From the NCBI GenBank assembly GCA_905178155.1, contig CAJINV010000020.1, forward strand, positions 248,001 to 312,000: 64,000 nt of DNA, given 5' to 3'. The notes under the pieces were generated by a model. The model worked only from the letters and a program-made list of their open reading frames with translations. It searched no databases and was not told where the DNA came from. This stretch comes from Amoebophrya sp. A120. Lineage: Eukaryota > Sar > Dinophyceae > Syndiniales > Amoebophryaceae. Of the stretch, positions 11,064-23,131 are shown piece by piece; within the stretch, counting starts at the first letter, position 1, and the number at the start of each line of letters is the position of its first letter. The position numbers were made by a program, and so were the translations under genes.

Positions 11064-11566
11064 GATGATGATGACCAGCAGTACTTGTACTTTAATGGAT
11101 CATTCGACAACTACTTTTACTGCCTGTCTGAGCCTGAAGCCGAACAAAAAAAGCGCATTACTCCGAGAAAAGAAGTACTACATGTACATCTCCCGACTGC
11201 AGCAACAATTTTTTTTTACCGACAATACAAAAATGCCATGCTTTCTAGACTTGCTAGGATACTGTAATGAAACCTGTAACGATAAAGTCCTTGTATCGGA
11301 TCCTGTCTGAACACCGCGAGGCGGAAGTTATGCTTGTCGCTCCCTTGCTGGGCCTTTAATACGCTGCAATACGAAAATCGCCACTCCAGTAATAGCCGTA
11401 TACATTTGTCGTCAAACTCATCGCGGAAAACACGTCAGAAAATGCAACGAGAGACTGCAGTAGTACATCAGCTATCGGAATGAGCGACCAAATTGCGGCA
11501 TCTTTTCAAGGGGTTAACTAATGCTGGTTTTAGGTCTAGGTTGTAGCAGTCGCAGCTTCACAAACC
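11064..11566. other. Intergenic between copies 3 and 4
   Basis: No coding exon recognised. Confidence 0.5.
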
Positions 11567-12476
11567 TCAGCTCCACACCAACCACAGCACGCTATGCTCC
11601 TTCCACTGTTTCTTTGCTTCCGTGTCCTCGTCTGGCTTCACTGGCTGAATCTGCAGTGTAAACCCCGCTTCTTCGAGAGACTCCTTCAGAGACGGCAGGA
11701 AGGCAAACAGCCACTCCCACCAGTTCGATTCTGGACTGTCGAATGGATGGCAGTCCTCGTCTAGGTCGTCAAGAATCGCCTCACTATACTCTATCGAAAC
11801 GCGCGGATTTCCTTCTTCCGCAGCCTCGTTGCACATCGGCAGGATAATGTCTGCAATTTGTGCCGCCATCTTTTCCTTTTTCCGCTTTGCTATTTGCTTC
11901 ATGCGCTTCGCGTTCAGCAGCGGGTTGATACTTCCGGAAGAGGCCGCGTCGCCAATGAACTCAAGAATGTTCCGCTTAATCGGATCATCGAGCCCTCCAT
12001 GTTTCGCATATCCGGTGTTTTTGGCACAGCACAAATTCCAAACCTGAAAACGACGTTCCATGTAGATCTGATGCAGATCTCGTCTCCGTTTAAGATATAA
12101 ACAGCACCTATTTACATTCCCCACACATTCAGGAGGACAACAGTCTGAAAATTGTACTTAATTACACGGAAGTGAATACATTGACTCCCAAATTTGCGAA
12201 TTTGCGGCGCACCAATCGGGGCAGCCGATCGTATTCAATCTCCGCCAACTTTGTCTGCAGCCCGTTGGCAGTCCGTCCAGGCTGTAGGAGTGGAAACGGG
12301 GGCTCAACGACAGGCGCAGCGGCTGCAGGGGCTTGTGGTTCTGGTTGCTCCCCGTCCGCTAGACCGCCTGCCGGTTCGGCCACTACTTCGCCCACTGGCG
12401 GAGGGTCTTCGCGTTGGGCGGCGCCCCCAGCGCCAGCAACAGGTTGCGCCAAACCATCATTTCGTCGCGGCGGCAT
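11567..12476 (-). CDS. Tandem family protein, copy 4 (257 aa, two exons)
   Basis: Exons 12476-12180 (99 codons) and 12043-11567, GT-AG phase-0 intron (acceptor TTTTCAG) between LGVN and VWNLCCAKNTGY. This copy departs from the shared MPPRRNR start after five residues (MPPRRNDGLA) and has the longest linker, richer in Glu/Asp. Later blocks: PPFPLLQPGRTANGLQTKL, KHGGLDDPIKRNILEFIGDA, SPESNWWEWLFAF, and C-terminal HSVLWLVWS. Function not recognised. Confidence 0.87.
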
Positions 12477-13366
12477 GATTTTCTATGGTATTCTGTTTCT
12501 TCTGAAGACTCTAAAGACGGAATGGGGACACGATCAATGCGCCATCTCGAGCGTCACATCGAAACACAGAACGGCCCTCCAGAAGATTAAAGAAGAAGCG
12601 CTACCTCCTAGCTACGCATCCGGCTTGAGTAAAGAATATGTTCAAGCTTTCCAATACCCACTTCTTGCGTTCAAAGTTTCGTGGGTCTTCTTGCTTTAGC
12701 TTTTATTTCACACTGATAATTAAAGTTCAACATTTTTTTAAAGGTCTCGCCTTTTGATAAATTCTCGGTATAATTGCCCCCTCTGAACTTCTTTTCGTGC
12801 GGCGCCGTGATCTTTCGACATTCTCCATTGCTCGACAGCTGCAATTTCGAATGCTTCTTGAACCACAGGTCTTTTCGAGAAAAGCTGCGCCTGTGTCAGA
12901 AACTCGTGCTGCAATTGCTGTTTCTTGTGTCTAGTCACATAGATCGGGTTAACGCGACTGCTGGCACACAAAAAGACTACAGCCGCAGATCATACTCTTT
13001 ACGAAACACTTGGTTGGAGCATCAAGATCAACAGTCCTTTCTTATCATAACGAAATCAAGATGCCGCCAAGCAAAGTAAAGATCGTGCTCATCTCCTCCA
13101 GCACAAAGGTCGTGAGCGTCTCAAACGGAATTCGGGATCATGACTGGCAGAGTTTAGTTGAGCAGTAATGATAAGTGGCACAAAACCAAGATCACAGGTT
13201 GCGAACAGCATCGACGTTGGTATCCTGCCGCGGGTGTCTCACATTGCGAATTTGTTTTTTCGTCAAAAAAATACAGGCTGAAACTTCGCGAACTGTGGCC
13301 GCTAGAGCGCCAGAGCTCCGATCATCGTTCTTCGTCAGACTTCCACTGATTTACCAACATCGGGAG
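12477..13366. other. Intergenic between copies 4 and 5, with minor ORFs
   Basis: A minus-strand open stretch at about 12944-12738 reads HKKQQLQHEFLTQ and ends IKRRDL before a stop. It looks protein-like and lies after a CTAG acceptor, but no first exon can be defined. A 35-codon plus-strand ORF (13061-13168, MPPSKVKIVLISS) is also present. Neither is strong enough to call. Confidence 0.3.
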
Positions 13367-14271
13367 CTACTCGAATTCCCAATTAACTCGCAGGAGACTT
13401 TCTAATTTCTGCTTCTTGCTTTTATCGTCCTCGCCAGCTTCGTCGATCGGCACGCACCGCAATTCAAATCCGGCACGCTCGAGAGCAGGCTTTAGCAGAG
13501 GGTTCACACGAAATATCTTTCCCCACCAATTGGACTCCAGATTGTCGGTAGGGATCAAACCGTCAACAACGTCCCCAAACCGTATGGAGCCTCCTTTATT
13601 TCCCATTGCGGCCTGCCGTTCACAGATCGGCAAGATTTTGTCTGTTATCTCCTTTGCCTTCTTCTCGTTAAATTGAGAGCGTATTCCCCTCATTCGGTGC
13701 GCCGTGAGCTGCGGATTAATCTCGACCGTTGGAGCCGCGTCACCGACGAATTCAAGAATGCAAGTTTTCACCGGGTCCGGGATTCCGCCGCGCTCCGCAT
13801 AGCCAGTACGCTTTGCCGCCAAGAGATCCCAGACCTGTTTGGTATTGAAAGAATGGCAGGACTATAGATTGATGCAAAACAGACGAATCCAGTACGGGAG
13901 CACAAGTTTTCACGATACTACAAGTTTTCGACTCCGTGCACCTCTAGCTCTACTGCACTTTGGTTCATTTAAAGACCCAAAATACTTACATTGAGACAGA
14001 GATTGGCGACTTTTCTGCGAGACCGTCGCGGAGCCCGGTCATATTCGATATCGGCCACCTTCTTGTGCAGCTCGACCAGCGTGCGTCCGGGTGCGAATAA
14101 GGGAAACGGTGGCGGTGCAGGGGCGGGAAGCTGCTCCTGCGCAGGCTGGGCTGCTGCTGCTGCTTCTGCTTCTGCTGCAGCCGGTTGGGCCGGTGCGGCT
14201 GCAGCCGGTTGAGCCGGCGCTGCTGCTGCCGGTTGGGCTTGAGCCTGATTGCGATTCCGACGCGGCGGCAT
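13367..14271 (-). CDS. Tandem family protein, copy 5 (249 aa, two exons)
   Basis: Exons 14271-13990 (94 codons) and 13834-13367. Intron GT-AG with a textbook GTAAGT donor and CAG acceptor, phase 0, between LCLN and VWDLLAAKRTGY. The linker is made of Gln-Pro-Ala repeats (QPAAAAPA units). Later blocks: PPPFPLFAPGRTLVELHKK, AERGGIPDPVKTCILEFVGD, LESNWWGKIFRVNPLLK, and C-terminal LLRVNWEFE. Function not recognised. Confidence 0.88.
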
Positions 14272-14749
14272 GGTTATATATCGAGGGTGCAGTCCTGCAA
14301 GGAAGATTTGCGCTACCAAACGAAATTATCACACGAAAGGAGGCGCGAAACTGATTCACGCTTTCACTTATTGTTTTTCACTTTTTCTAGAAAAAATCGC
14401 TACCAAGAAGCCATTTGCGAAGTGAAGCATCAAGCCTATCTCACTAGAACACGAAAAGTACTCCGAAAATCTCCATGTTTTGTGTGTGTCACAATCACTT
14501 TCGCGAATCTATTAACACTGGAGATAACACTGGAGAGCTGTATGCATCCGAACTTTGTATGTGCGAACTTCTCACGATGTATCCCTCGTCCTCGCGTCAC
14601 AAGCGCGGAAGCACTAGTACTCGCTTTGACAGTATGAACAAGCCGGTACGCAGCAGAAAAAAATCACATCGGCGCAATCGACTGCTGTACAACTTACAGC
14701 GTAGATAAATCCGCCCAGAAATTTGTCAATGTCGTCGTCCTTTTGATTT
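14272..14749. other. Intergenic between copy 5 and the PfpI gene
   Basis: No coding exon recognised. Confidence 0.5.
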
Positions 14750-15421
14750 TCACTTATACTTCAGCGCTTCAATGATTGCCAAGGTCCACGGGACCAGATC
14801 TTTTGGCGTTCTCGATGTGATCACGTTTCGATCTACCACGACCGGCGCGTCTACGAATTCTGCACCGGCGTTTTCCAAGTCGTCCTTTATTGCGTGAAAC
14901 GCCGTTACTTTCAAACCCTTGCACAGCGGTTGTCTGCTTTCCGGACAGCCCCCGTTGAGACTCTTCCTCGCGCTGCACAGCATCCACGGTCCGTGGCAGA
15001 TGGCGGCAACTGGTTTACTCTTCAGGAAGCAGTTGGTCACAAAGTCCTTCATCGCCGCGTCTCGGCGGTAGTAATCCGGTGCAAAGCCCCCGGGACAGAT
15101 GACCGCGTCGAAATCCGCGGGATTCGCATCGGATATGTGCTGATCGACGAGTGTTGGGTATCCGTATTTCCCGGTCACCTGGAGTGCAGAGAGAACAGAT
15201 CGAGGATTTTTAGTGCAGAAAAGGAAATTCAAATTCGTCGATCATCATGTGAAAAACCATTTTAAAAAACCACTTGATCTCACTTTCGTTCCTGGCTTGT
15301 GCAGGGAGATGTGCTTTACTTCCGCCCCCTCCTCCTGCAGTCGAATTTGCGGATAGCATACTTCCAGGTCCTCGTACGTGAAGTCTAGGATGATCGCAAC
15401 TCTCTTCCCCTTCAGCGCCAT
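14750..15421 (-). CDS. DJ-1/PfpI-family protein (188 aa)
   Basis: Class I glutamine amidotransferase-like fold; family members act as glyoxalases, deglycases or proteases, so the reaction cannot be fixed from sequence. Exons 15421-15284 (46 codons) and 15178-14750, joined by a GT-AG intron. MALKGKRVAILLDFTYEDLE carries the acidic residue (Glu17) usual near the active site. AAICHGPWML provides the nucleophile-elbow Cys107 and His108. FDAVICPGGFAPDYYRRD, AFHAIKDDLENAGAEF and VVVDRNVITSRTP are typical of the PfpI branch. An insertion of about 10-15 residues (ARKSLNGGCPESRQPLCKG) follows the elbow. No targeting signal is seen, so probably cytosolic. Confidence 0.93.
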
Positions 15422-16549
15422 GGTCTCCAGCTATCTGCTACGGTCGTAGTGTAAATGCTGAAAAAATTATGAAACTGGAAGGCTGGTACTCCTTTGTTGT
15501 AGTGTCTAAAAAAATGTTCTGCAGTGCGACTCGGGAAAATCAATACTTTTTTGGCCCTGCAGAATCGCCTGTATCATGTGGAAGACAAGGCTGAAGACAA
15601 GAACCTGTGCCACGAAGGCCGTTGATCACGATCTTACGCTCCTCCGAGCGGACAAAATAGAGGTCGCGGCGATGGTCATGGGGCAGGGGTACTAAAGTCC
15701 GATCTCCATCTGGCCGACGAGCGAGAGTAGGTACAGTGCCGCAACCGTAACTACTGCAGATCCTTTCTACTAGGAGATCACACACTTCACAAACAGATCC
15801 TCTCTTCTGGTGATCGCATCCTCGGGATCTTGTTTCATGACAGCGTACCAGCGCGCTGCCGGGGCTGGTCTCCAATAAATTTGCTTGCTCGACCCCGTTT
15901 ATTGGCACACTTTTCACTGAGAAACCGCATCCCGAGCAGCCTTTGAAGAATGTTCTTGAGAGTTCTCTGATTGGACAACACGTCTATGTCACATCATCTC
16001 TCGCCACCAGCACCCGTGACGGGTTCAGGGAATCTGTGCTGTCCGCAGCAAGAACTCCCGTCTAACCTCCATAGTGCATCAAGTTGGATTTTTTACAAAT
16101 GGTTCGTTCTTGTCACAAAAATCTATACAAAGCCTCCAATCGCGGTGAAGACTGCCTCGACATCTATGACTCCAATGGTGCTACAACTATTTGGTGCAAA
16201 ATTGATGTGCAACAGAGAACTGCGAAGAAGATTTTTCTCGCCTTATGCACAGAAGGACATACACGGTGGTCCGGAGACATGGTGTTGCGCAACACGGGTC
16301 AGGTAGCAGGGGCGCACTGCTACTGACGCTAATTACAACATTATGCGCTAGTTGTAACTCTATATACAAAACCTGAACTGCCAAAGAACATGAAAAGTCA
16401 CGTTTTGTCAAAAGAATGTTATTCAATTTTAGTGTCACCACAGCAGATTAAGTGTAGAAAATTAGGATGGTTGATTTCTGCTTCTTCGGGCCCTGCGTGC
16501 AGGCAATTTTTCTTTCTGGTCGACAAGTCGGACCTCCGGTGTGGGTCTT
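15422..16549. other. Intergenic, 1.1 kb
   Basis: Nothing recognisable. ORFs here lack family features and splice context. Confidence 0.5.
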
Positions 16550-19500
16550 CTATCGCACCCCGGTGTAGAGCGGCTTGCGCTCTCCGGGCTTTTTCGCAGC
16601 GGCTGCCTTCTGCTTTGCGGCCGCCGGAGCGGTGACGCGGCCGGCATGGATGGAGTAGCTGTCAAACCGCTCGTTTCCGGTTGTCGGCGGCGTGCCCGTC
16701 CCGGTTGTCACTGAATTTATGTTTGAACATTCTTGTGGCATAAATAGTAAATCTTGTTTTTTCCTCCATGCATCTCACCACAAAAAAAAACGGTGCAGAC
16801 AACACAAAAAAAAACACCATACCGGGCGGCGCGTGGCGCACGGCGGGGCGGTAGTTCGGTACCCGCACCTCGGCAGTGGTGGAGTATGTGCAGGCCTTTT
16901 TGTTCACCATACTCGCATCGGGTGCACCTGTTGATAGAAATTTAGCAAAAAGATGAAGTTGCTTTTCAAGAGGCCGCATTGGGGGGCCAGTGGACGTCGC
17001 TGTACTTCTAAAGATAACCCACCCTCAGAGTCATAGCAAATTTTTCAACACGCCCGGCTCGCAAAAAAACTTCATTCAGCAATCCGCGCCGTACTTACAT
17101 GTGCTGACTTCCAAAAAAAACTCACAACACCTGTACCTTTCGCTTGCGAATTACTCACCGGCTGCGCGATAACCACCGGAACCCTTGGGTGCACAGCAGT
17201 GACGGTCGGCACGGCGGCTCCGGCCGCGAACGCCACCCCGCCGGTACCGTTCAAACAGCTCGGCGCGGCGCTGCCCTGCGCGGCGGCTTCCGTCCGCAAC
17301 TTCAAGGACAGAGCCGCCTGCGTTTGCTTGGTTTCGTGCGTCAAGTGCCGCGTTTGCTCCAGCAGGTGCTCCCGCTCGAGCTGCAGATTCGCGTTCCTCC
17401 GGACCAGACTTTCATTTTCCTGCACGGCTTGCACCAACTTCGTGCGCAGCGTGATTTCCCTCGCGGCAAGATGGCGGGCGGTGGGTTTTCGTTGGTCTAT
17501 GCAATACAAATTTGCTGTACATGTACAAAATGCATCACAAATTTCACCAACTTGGAGCATGCCACTTGTGATGCTGAATAGAATTAAAAGAAAGCCTTGT
17601 CATGCAGAAACCGCATTTGTACATGTACAGGAAATTTACTGTGGATATGGTCGGCGTCATTATTGTTCCTTCTCCTGGGCGGTTCATCACCTACTTCTGT
17701 GATGATTTCTGTGTTGTTGTGCACCACTACCGAGGAGCTGGAACTGCCGGACAAGCTGCACGCAGTCGTCCCGTCGTTCCTCGCAGCAGCCTCTACTTGG
17801 GCGGTCGTGTGTTCTTGCAGGAGTAGTTGTATCTCCTCCACCTCCGCAGGCGTCGTTTCCGCATTATAGGCCCGATTCAGGTGCGCCTTCAGTTCGGAAA
17901 TTTGCAGCACGTAGTCGCGGACAAATTTCTCGGCCTCCTGGTGCTTGTTCTGCTTGAGAAACTCGGTGCCGATCTTCGCACGTCGTTCGTACACCCGCTT
18001 TTCGTCTTCGAGCTCCTGAATTCGCCGCGCTAAACTGCTCAGCTGGTGCTCCTGGTAAAACAAAACTTCCGCCCAGAGCGCGTCCGCATGCTCGCTGGCC
18101 TCCACGGCTTCTAGGGAGGTTGTAGCGCTCGAATCTGAAAGTTCGTTGATGTGTGAGGATGATAATGCTTAACAATGTACTGTTTTGGGAAGTAAAGAGA
18201 TGTGCAACACCAACAAACAGGTGTATGTCTCTCTTTCCTTTAGAACTGGCTTTTATAAAGTATCTAGCATTTGCCCAGGAGCTGCACTAATCTCCACCTG
18301 CCACTCCCTTGCGCTCCTCGGCGAGGCGGATGCTGCGGTTGTTCAGTTGCGTATAGAGGTCGCCCGTATTTGCGTTCAGCGTACTGCGCAAAATCTCTAG
18401 CACGTCGTAGTGCGTCTGCAGGTACTGTCGCTCCTGTAACAGCGCCCAGCACGCCTGCCCATACGCGCCGCCCTGCCGTCCCTCGGCGAGCTCCGGATAC
18501 TTGGTCAAAAGCCTGAGGGAATTTCAATTTTGTATGAAGAAGCATGATCTTTTGTTTCCTCGGTTTTCTTCTTTCCTTTTTACGGTATATCTCGATGAGT
18601 TGAGCATGAGAAACACAAAGACGCATGCGAACCTACGCATCACAAAGAAATCTTAAGAGAACCTGTTCGGGTCTGAAACCAGGAACTCGTTGAAATCGTA
18701 ACCGAAGTTTTCCTCCCGCTCGTCGTCAAATTCCCGCTTTTATCCAAATGAAAAACCAGCCCTAGCACATCTCCTCAACGTCAACCGAGAGAAATGTCTT
18801 ATTTCTTTACGTGCGCACAAAAGGCTAAGGCATGTGCCTTGCACGTCGAAGAGGCAGAAACAAACGCCTGTTCGTCGCCTCGGCCCCCTATTCCACAACA
18901 ACATGCCTACATCCTCATCCGCAAGTCGTGGGAAGAAAAAAAATTTGCAAGACACTCTCCCGGTCGTGAAGAGAAGTACTAGATTGGCATTTTTCCCCTT
19001 CATAGCTCCTTCTGCGTGCCGACGTTTTCCGTGGGGCGGCGGAACTGCGCGACCTCGGATTTCAACGCGGTGATTTCTTCGTGCTTGGTATCAAAGAGAA
19101 AAAAGCCGCAACCCCATACAAAACAGAGAATTTCTGTTGCTGGATTTCTGTACACAAAGCAGCGTCGTGTTGCAGGAAGCGCTTGGAGGCTTTTTCTAAG
19201 CCTGGTTTGGTATGCAAAAGGCTAGCAGTTACGCATGGCAGACAGCTTTGCAGTAGGCAAAAGCGCATGACAGATTGGCTGTGGAATGCTCCCGATAGCT
19301 CCCAATTACACCACATGCAAGACAGACCTGCTTTGTGGTCACAAATCAGCATCACAAATTTCCAATCCGAGTATGGGAAGGGGAACTTTTTCCGTACGAT
19401 ACTTGGCTTCGGACTCCTCCTCCAACTGGGCTACCTTCATCTGCGCCTTGTTCTGCTCTGTGGTGGCGGTTTGGAGTTCCTGTTTAGTCGCCTCCAGGGC

Positions 19501-22340
19501 CTGCGTGAGTTCTTTCACGCGCGGGTGCATCTTGTCCAGCTCGCGCTTGAAGGCTTCGCCCTGCCGGGCGCCTTGCCGCACGTTCGCGAGCTCCGCGGTC
19601 AGCTCCGCCATGGCCTGTTTCATGTTCCCCAACTCGATCTCCAGACCCTGTGTGGAGGTGGGTACAGATTTGTATTTGTTCGATCGCAGCTTCAAAAGTA
19701 AGCAGAATTTCTTGAAAAGCAGGAGCCAGAACATGCATATCAACGCCTACTTCCGTAAAGGTGCAAAGACTCCGCAGGAGAGAAGTAAACTGTAACATGA
19801 AACAGTCCCCTTACGTCCGCCTGCTGGGCCTTTTTCCGCGTTCCCACCAGGTCTTGCTCCACGCTGTGCAGCTTCGCGCGGTAGTCCTGTTCCGCCGCTG
19901 CCACTTGTTCCTGGAACGCCTTTTGCATGCGCGCTTCGGACACGCTTCGCTCGTGCCGCAGCTGTTCATTTTCCCGGCGCAGCTCGGCAATCTGCTCCAG
20001 GTGGAAACGCACAGAAGGGTCCTGCTCTCCGGTTGTATGTTGCTTTATTGCATCAGCGCTTTTAATATCCACCCGGTCGGTGGAGGCCGCTGGTTGCGCT
20101 GCGGAGGTGGTGCTGGTGGGCTGCGACAGATCCGGTTGGAGGACGTGATCGCGGCCGGAGCGGCTGCCACCTGGTGTTGTTGTTCAGTTACATATTTTAT
20201 GCAATCTCTCACGAAGATCCTTGTCGGGTCGTTATTCTTTTGATAAGTGAAATTGTTGTCACTGCGTCGTGAAAGAAAGTACTAAATCACGTTGAAAACA
20301 ACGACAACCGTTGATTATAAACCAACAGAATCACTGTACGTCTCGACAACGCTGCTTGCTGTTCCTCCTCCGCACTGGTACTCGTCAGTGCCTCGTCCGC
20401 AAGTAAAGGGACTACTGCTTTCCCGGCGACCTCCGCCTTGCCCGTGACGCTACTCGCCAGCACGTTGCGCGCACTCCGCGGCACCAAAACCGCCGGCCGC
20501 AGGTCGTCCGCCGGTGTTGCGATGTCGAACGGGGAACCGACGCCCGCGAAACTGTTGTCGTTGGGAGTGTCGCCGCTGATTACAGGTGGCGCCGGCCGGC
20601 TGATGCTGTTCTCCCGCGACGCATCAACCTCCCGCGTACGTTGTTCTCCCGATGCGTAGTGGGGGAACGGTTCTTGATGTGCACTTGAAGTAGATGATGA
20701 AGAATTCTTGGGGTACTGATCCACAACTTCACCACCAAGAAGGAGCTGGTGCTCTTTTGGCTGATGTAGTTCCTCTGTGCGTTTGTTCTGCGTGGAGCTC
20801 TGCACCATCGGCGAATTTTCCTCGTCACTGTAATCCAAACTGTGGTTGCCCGGACTGCGGTTACTGCTCCCGCGCCAGCCGGCCACGTCTTCCAAGGTGG
20901 GCCCCCGGATGTCGCGCGCCGAGTGCAAAGAATCCTCTCCCGGGGTCGCAACAAACGCTCGCGGGTTATTCGGTATTTGCGCTGTTGATGTTCCTCCTGG
21001 TACTCCTGAAAATTCGTCCACCTGGTGGCAATCGTCCGCTGGTGGAAACGTACTGTTTTGATGCCTGGACGTCAAGCGTGAAGAACTCGCGGACGCGCTG
21101 GTTCCAATGATACGCTCCAGCTGCGCCTGGTCCGGTGTCCGAAGGCTTCTGTTGCCATGTTGTTGTTCGAGAAGTTGTTGTTCGTTACTGGATGTTGACG
21201 TCACCCCTACAACCTCACTCGCCGTCGACGTCGGATACTGTCGCGCCACGTAGTCCGCCAAGTGCTGCGGCGGTGCGGAGCTGGTGCTGCTCGACGCCTG
21301 CGGCTTGTTCAACACTACTGAGTGCGAAGACACTGCGGACCCGTAGCTGGACGTGTGCTGGGGCGCCGTCTGGGGCGTGCCACTATCGAACATGTCATCG
21401 GAGCTGTTGGTGGACCGCTCCCTTCCGAGGGGGACCACGAACGCGTTAGAGGCATTAGTGGCGTCAAATTGTTCTGTAGTTGTCGTATTTCCAGCTGTTG
21501 TCCTCGCCCCGGCCTGCTCCGCTGGGGCGTCCACCACGTCCTCCGTGTCTAAAACATCCTCCATATTCGGCCGCTCCGTCAGATTCGTGCTGGCCGCTGC
21601 GGTCGCAGGTGAGAGCTGCTCGTGCACGGGCGGGTGCATGTTGCGCAGGTCCAGCATCGGCACCCCGTCGGCCGAGAACCGCCGGCTCTTCGCTGACGCG
21701 GTGTCGGGCGTGGGCCGGGAAAGCAGGATGGTCTCCGGGCTGGCGTTGAGGCCTCCCGTCAGGGAACTTTGTCCGCGGTTCTTGCTTTCCCCGCCGGCAG
21801 ACAACGGCAACTCGGGCGTGCCGTGCTCCGCCGGGGTGTGGTAGGACATGTCGCTGTGCCGCATCTTCGTGGGCGGCGACGCGGCCACGCTGACCACCGG
21901 TGGGGTGTGCGGGTGGTCAGACGAAGTGGCGGATGGTTTATTCTCATTTTCGCCTGTTCTTTTTCCCGAAATCTGCTCGCCCTGTGGATTGCTGGACTGA
22001 GCGTTGGTTATTTTCACCTCCGCCGGCACGTCCTCGGGGGCCGTGTTGAAACCTGGATGAAATAACCAAGTATATGGAAAAAGCGCTGAATCTTTCAAAC
22101 CCAATTTTGACGTCCGTTCTTCCTTCTCGACCACTCTCTCGAAGTTCGGGCGCCAAGTAAGTTAAGCTTGCGCAAAATCATGCAATGTGGCAACAGGCGG
22201 CATGTTATGCAATAACACTGGATAATTTTACCTTCATCATCGTCCTCCCCATCGAATCCGCCTTCTGCGTAGTACTGATCTAGCCCGGAGCCCCACTCGT
22301 CCAGATTCGCGGGCGTCGCGCTACTGCTAGCGCTGCTCAT
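16550..22340 (-). CDS. Large disordered and coiled-coil protein (about 1,326 aa, eleven exons)
   Basis: Not recognised. Exons: 22340-22232, about 22133-20340, 20170-19815, 19647-19402, 19083-19005, 18735-18663, 18512-18298, 18134-17648, 17492-17137, 16927-16823 and 16710-16550; sum 3,981 bases, one frame. Starts MSSASSSATPANLDEWGSGL followed by an acidic run. Residues about 40-630 are Ser/Thr/Pro-rich and probably disordered. The second half is heptad-rich: QIAELRRENEQLRHE, MKQAMAELTAELANVRQ, ARRIQELEDEKRVYERR and ERRHLLEQ-type segments. It ends KKPGERKPLYTGVR. Seven junctions are GT-AG and three are introners. The exon 1/2 junction is tentative, and a short intron may lie near 22050-22110. 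A structural role (cytoskeletal or centrosomal scaffold) would fit but is inference. Confidence 0.75.
17498..17647. mobile_element. Introner in the coiled-coil gene
   Basis: 150 bp, one of the shortest; perfect TGGTC duplicates. Termini include TTTGCTGTACATGTAC and complementary GTACATGTACAGGAAAT. Removal joins NNDAD to QRKPTAR in frame. Confidence 0.9.
18741..19004. mobile_element. Introner in the coiled-coil gene
   Basis: 264 bp; starts TATCCAAATGAAAAA and ends TTTTTCCCCTTCATA. Flanks GCTTT and GCTCC agree at 3 of 5. Removal joins GTQKE to REFDDER in frame. Confidence 0.65.
19089..19401. mobile_element. Introner in the coiled-coil gene
   Basis: 313 bp; perfect CTTGG duplicates; ends TATCAAAGAG and CCGTACGATA. 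Termini are weakly complementary, so this may be an older copy. Several TTGTCATGC/GCATGACA motifs lie inside. Confidence 0.8.
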
Positions 22341-23131
22341 GGTGCGAGAGGAAACGTGTGGTCCTCACAGCTGCATTTGTCAATGTGAAGCTCTTTTTCG
22401 TGTGGTGCTTTGTAAGTATACATTAATACATTTTTACCATGCTAAAACGAGTAGTGGAAATAATATCTTTGGCGGAGGCCATGATTTTTACGTCAATCTC
22501 CAGTTCCATGTAGTGGTGCCTTGCGGTGAAAATGATATCCAGCAAAAACGAAAAAAGAACCTACGGAAGTGTACAGAATGTACGGAAACAAGTTAAGTGT
22601 GAGATGAACCAGAAAGCAATTATAACCATGACAAAAATGCATATCCACTGCTGTTCAACTAGAAACTCCTTGCGCACCAAAAGCCTCCTCTCTCCTCGAA
22701 CCGGATGTGTTGTGTTGTACGTAGAAGTTCCTGTTGCCATAAAACGACGATACAAGGCAGCAGTTTCGACAAGTTGACGATCGAAGCCAAAATTCTTTCG
22801 CGACGATTATGGAAGAAACCACGACGACCTGAGAGGGCCGCAGCCGAACGCCCCGTCCGCAGCGCCGAGACGACGAAAATGGTGCGAACAGCATAAGTAA
22901 GTAAAAGCAAATTTCATCGAGAAGAACACGCACGCTTCATCAAATGCATGGGTTCTAGAAAAAAACCGCGTGTGGTTGATATGGTCAGCCAGTTTGAGGT
23001 GGCTGTTGTTGTAGTTGTTCCCAAACAATCTTACAATTATCTTTTTCTCCGCGCGAAACATAGTTTTGGCCCCTACTAGCTGCAAAGATTCATTTATCTT
23101 ACAAATAGATCACGACTGCATACAATCACCG
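22341..23131. other. Intergenic between the coiled-coil and MsrB genes
   Basis: No coding exon recognised. Confidence 0.5.

Noticed and set aside
20287-22134. 615-codon minus-strand ORF as a complete single-exon gene
   Set aside because: It opens at GTG, not ATG, and its last residues lie past a good GT donor at 20339. A GT-AG intron continues the frame into the coiled-coil exons, so it is exon 2 of the larger gene.
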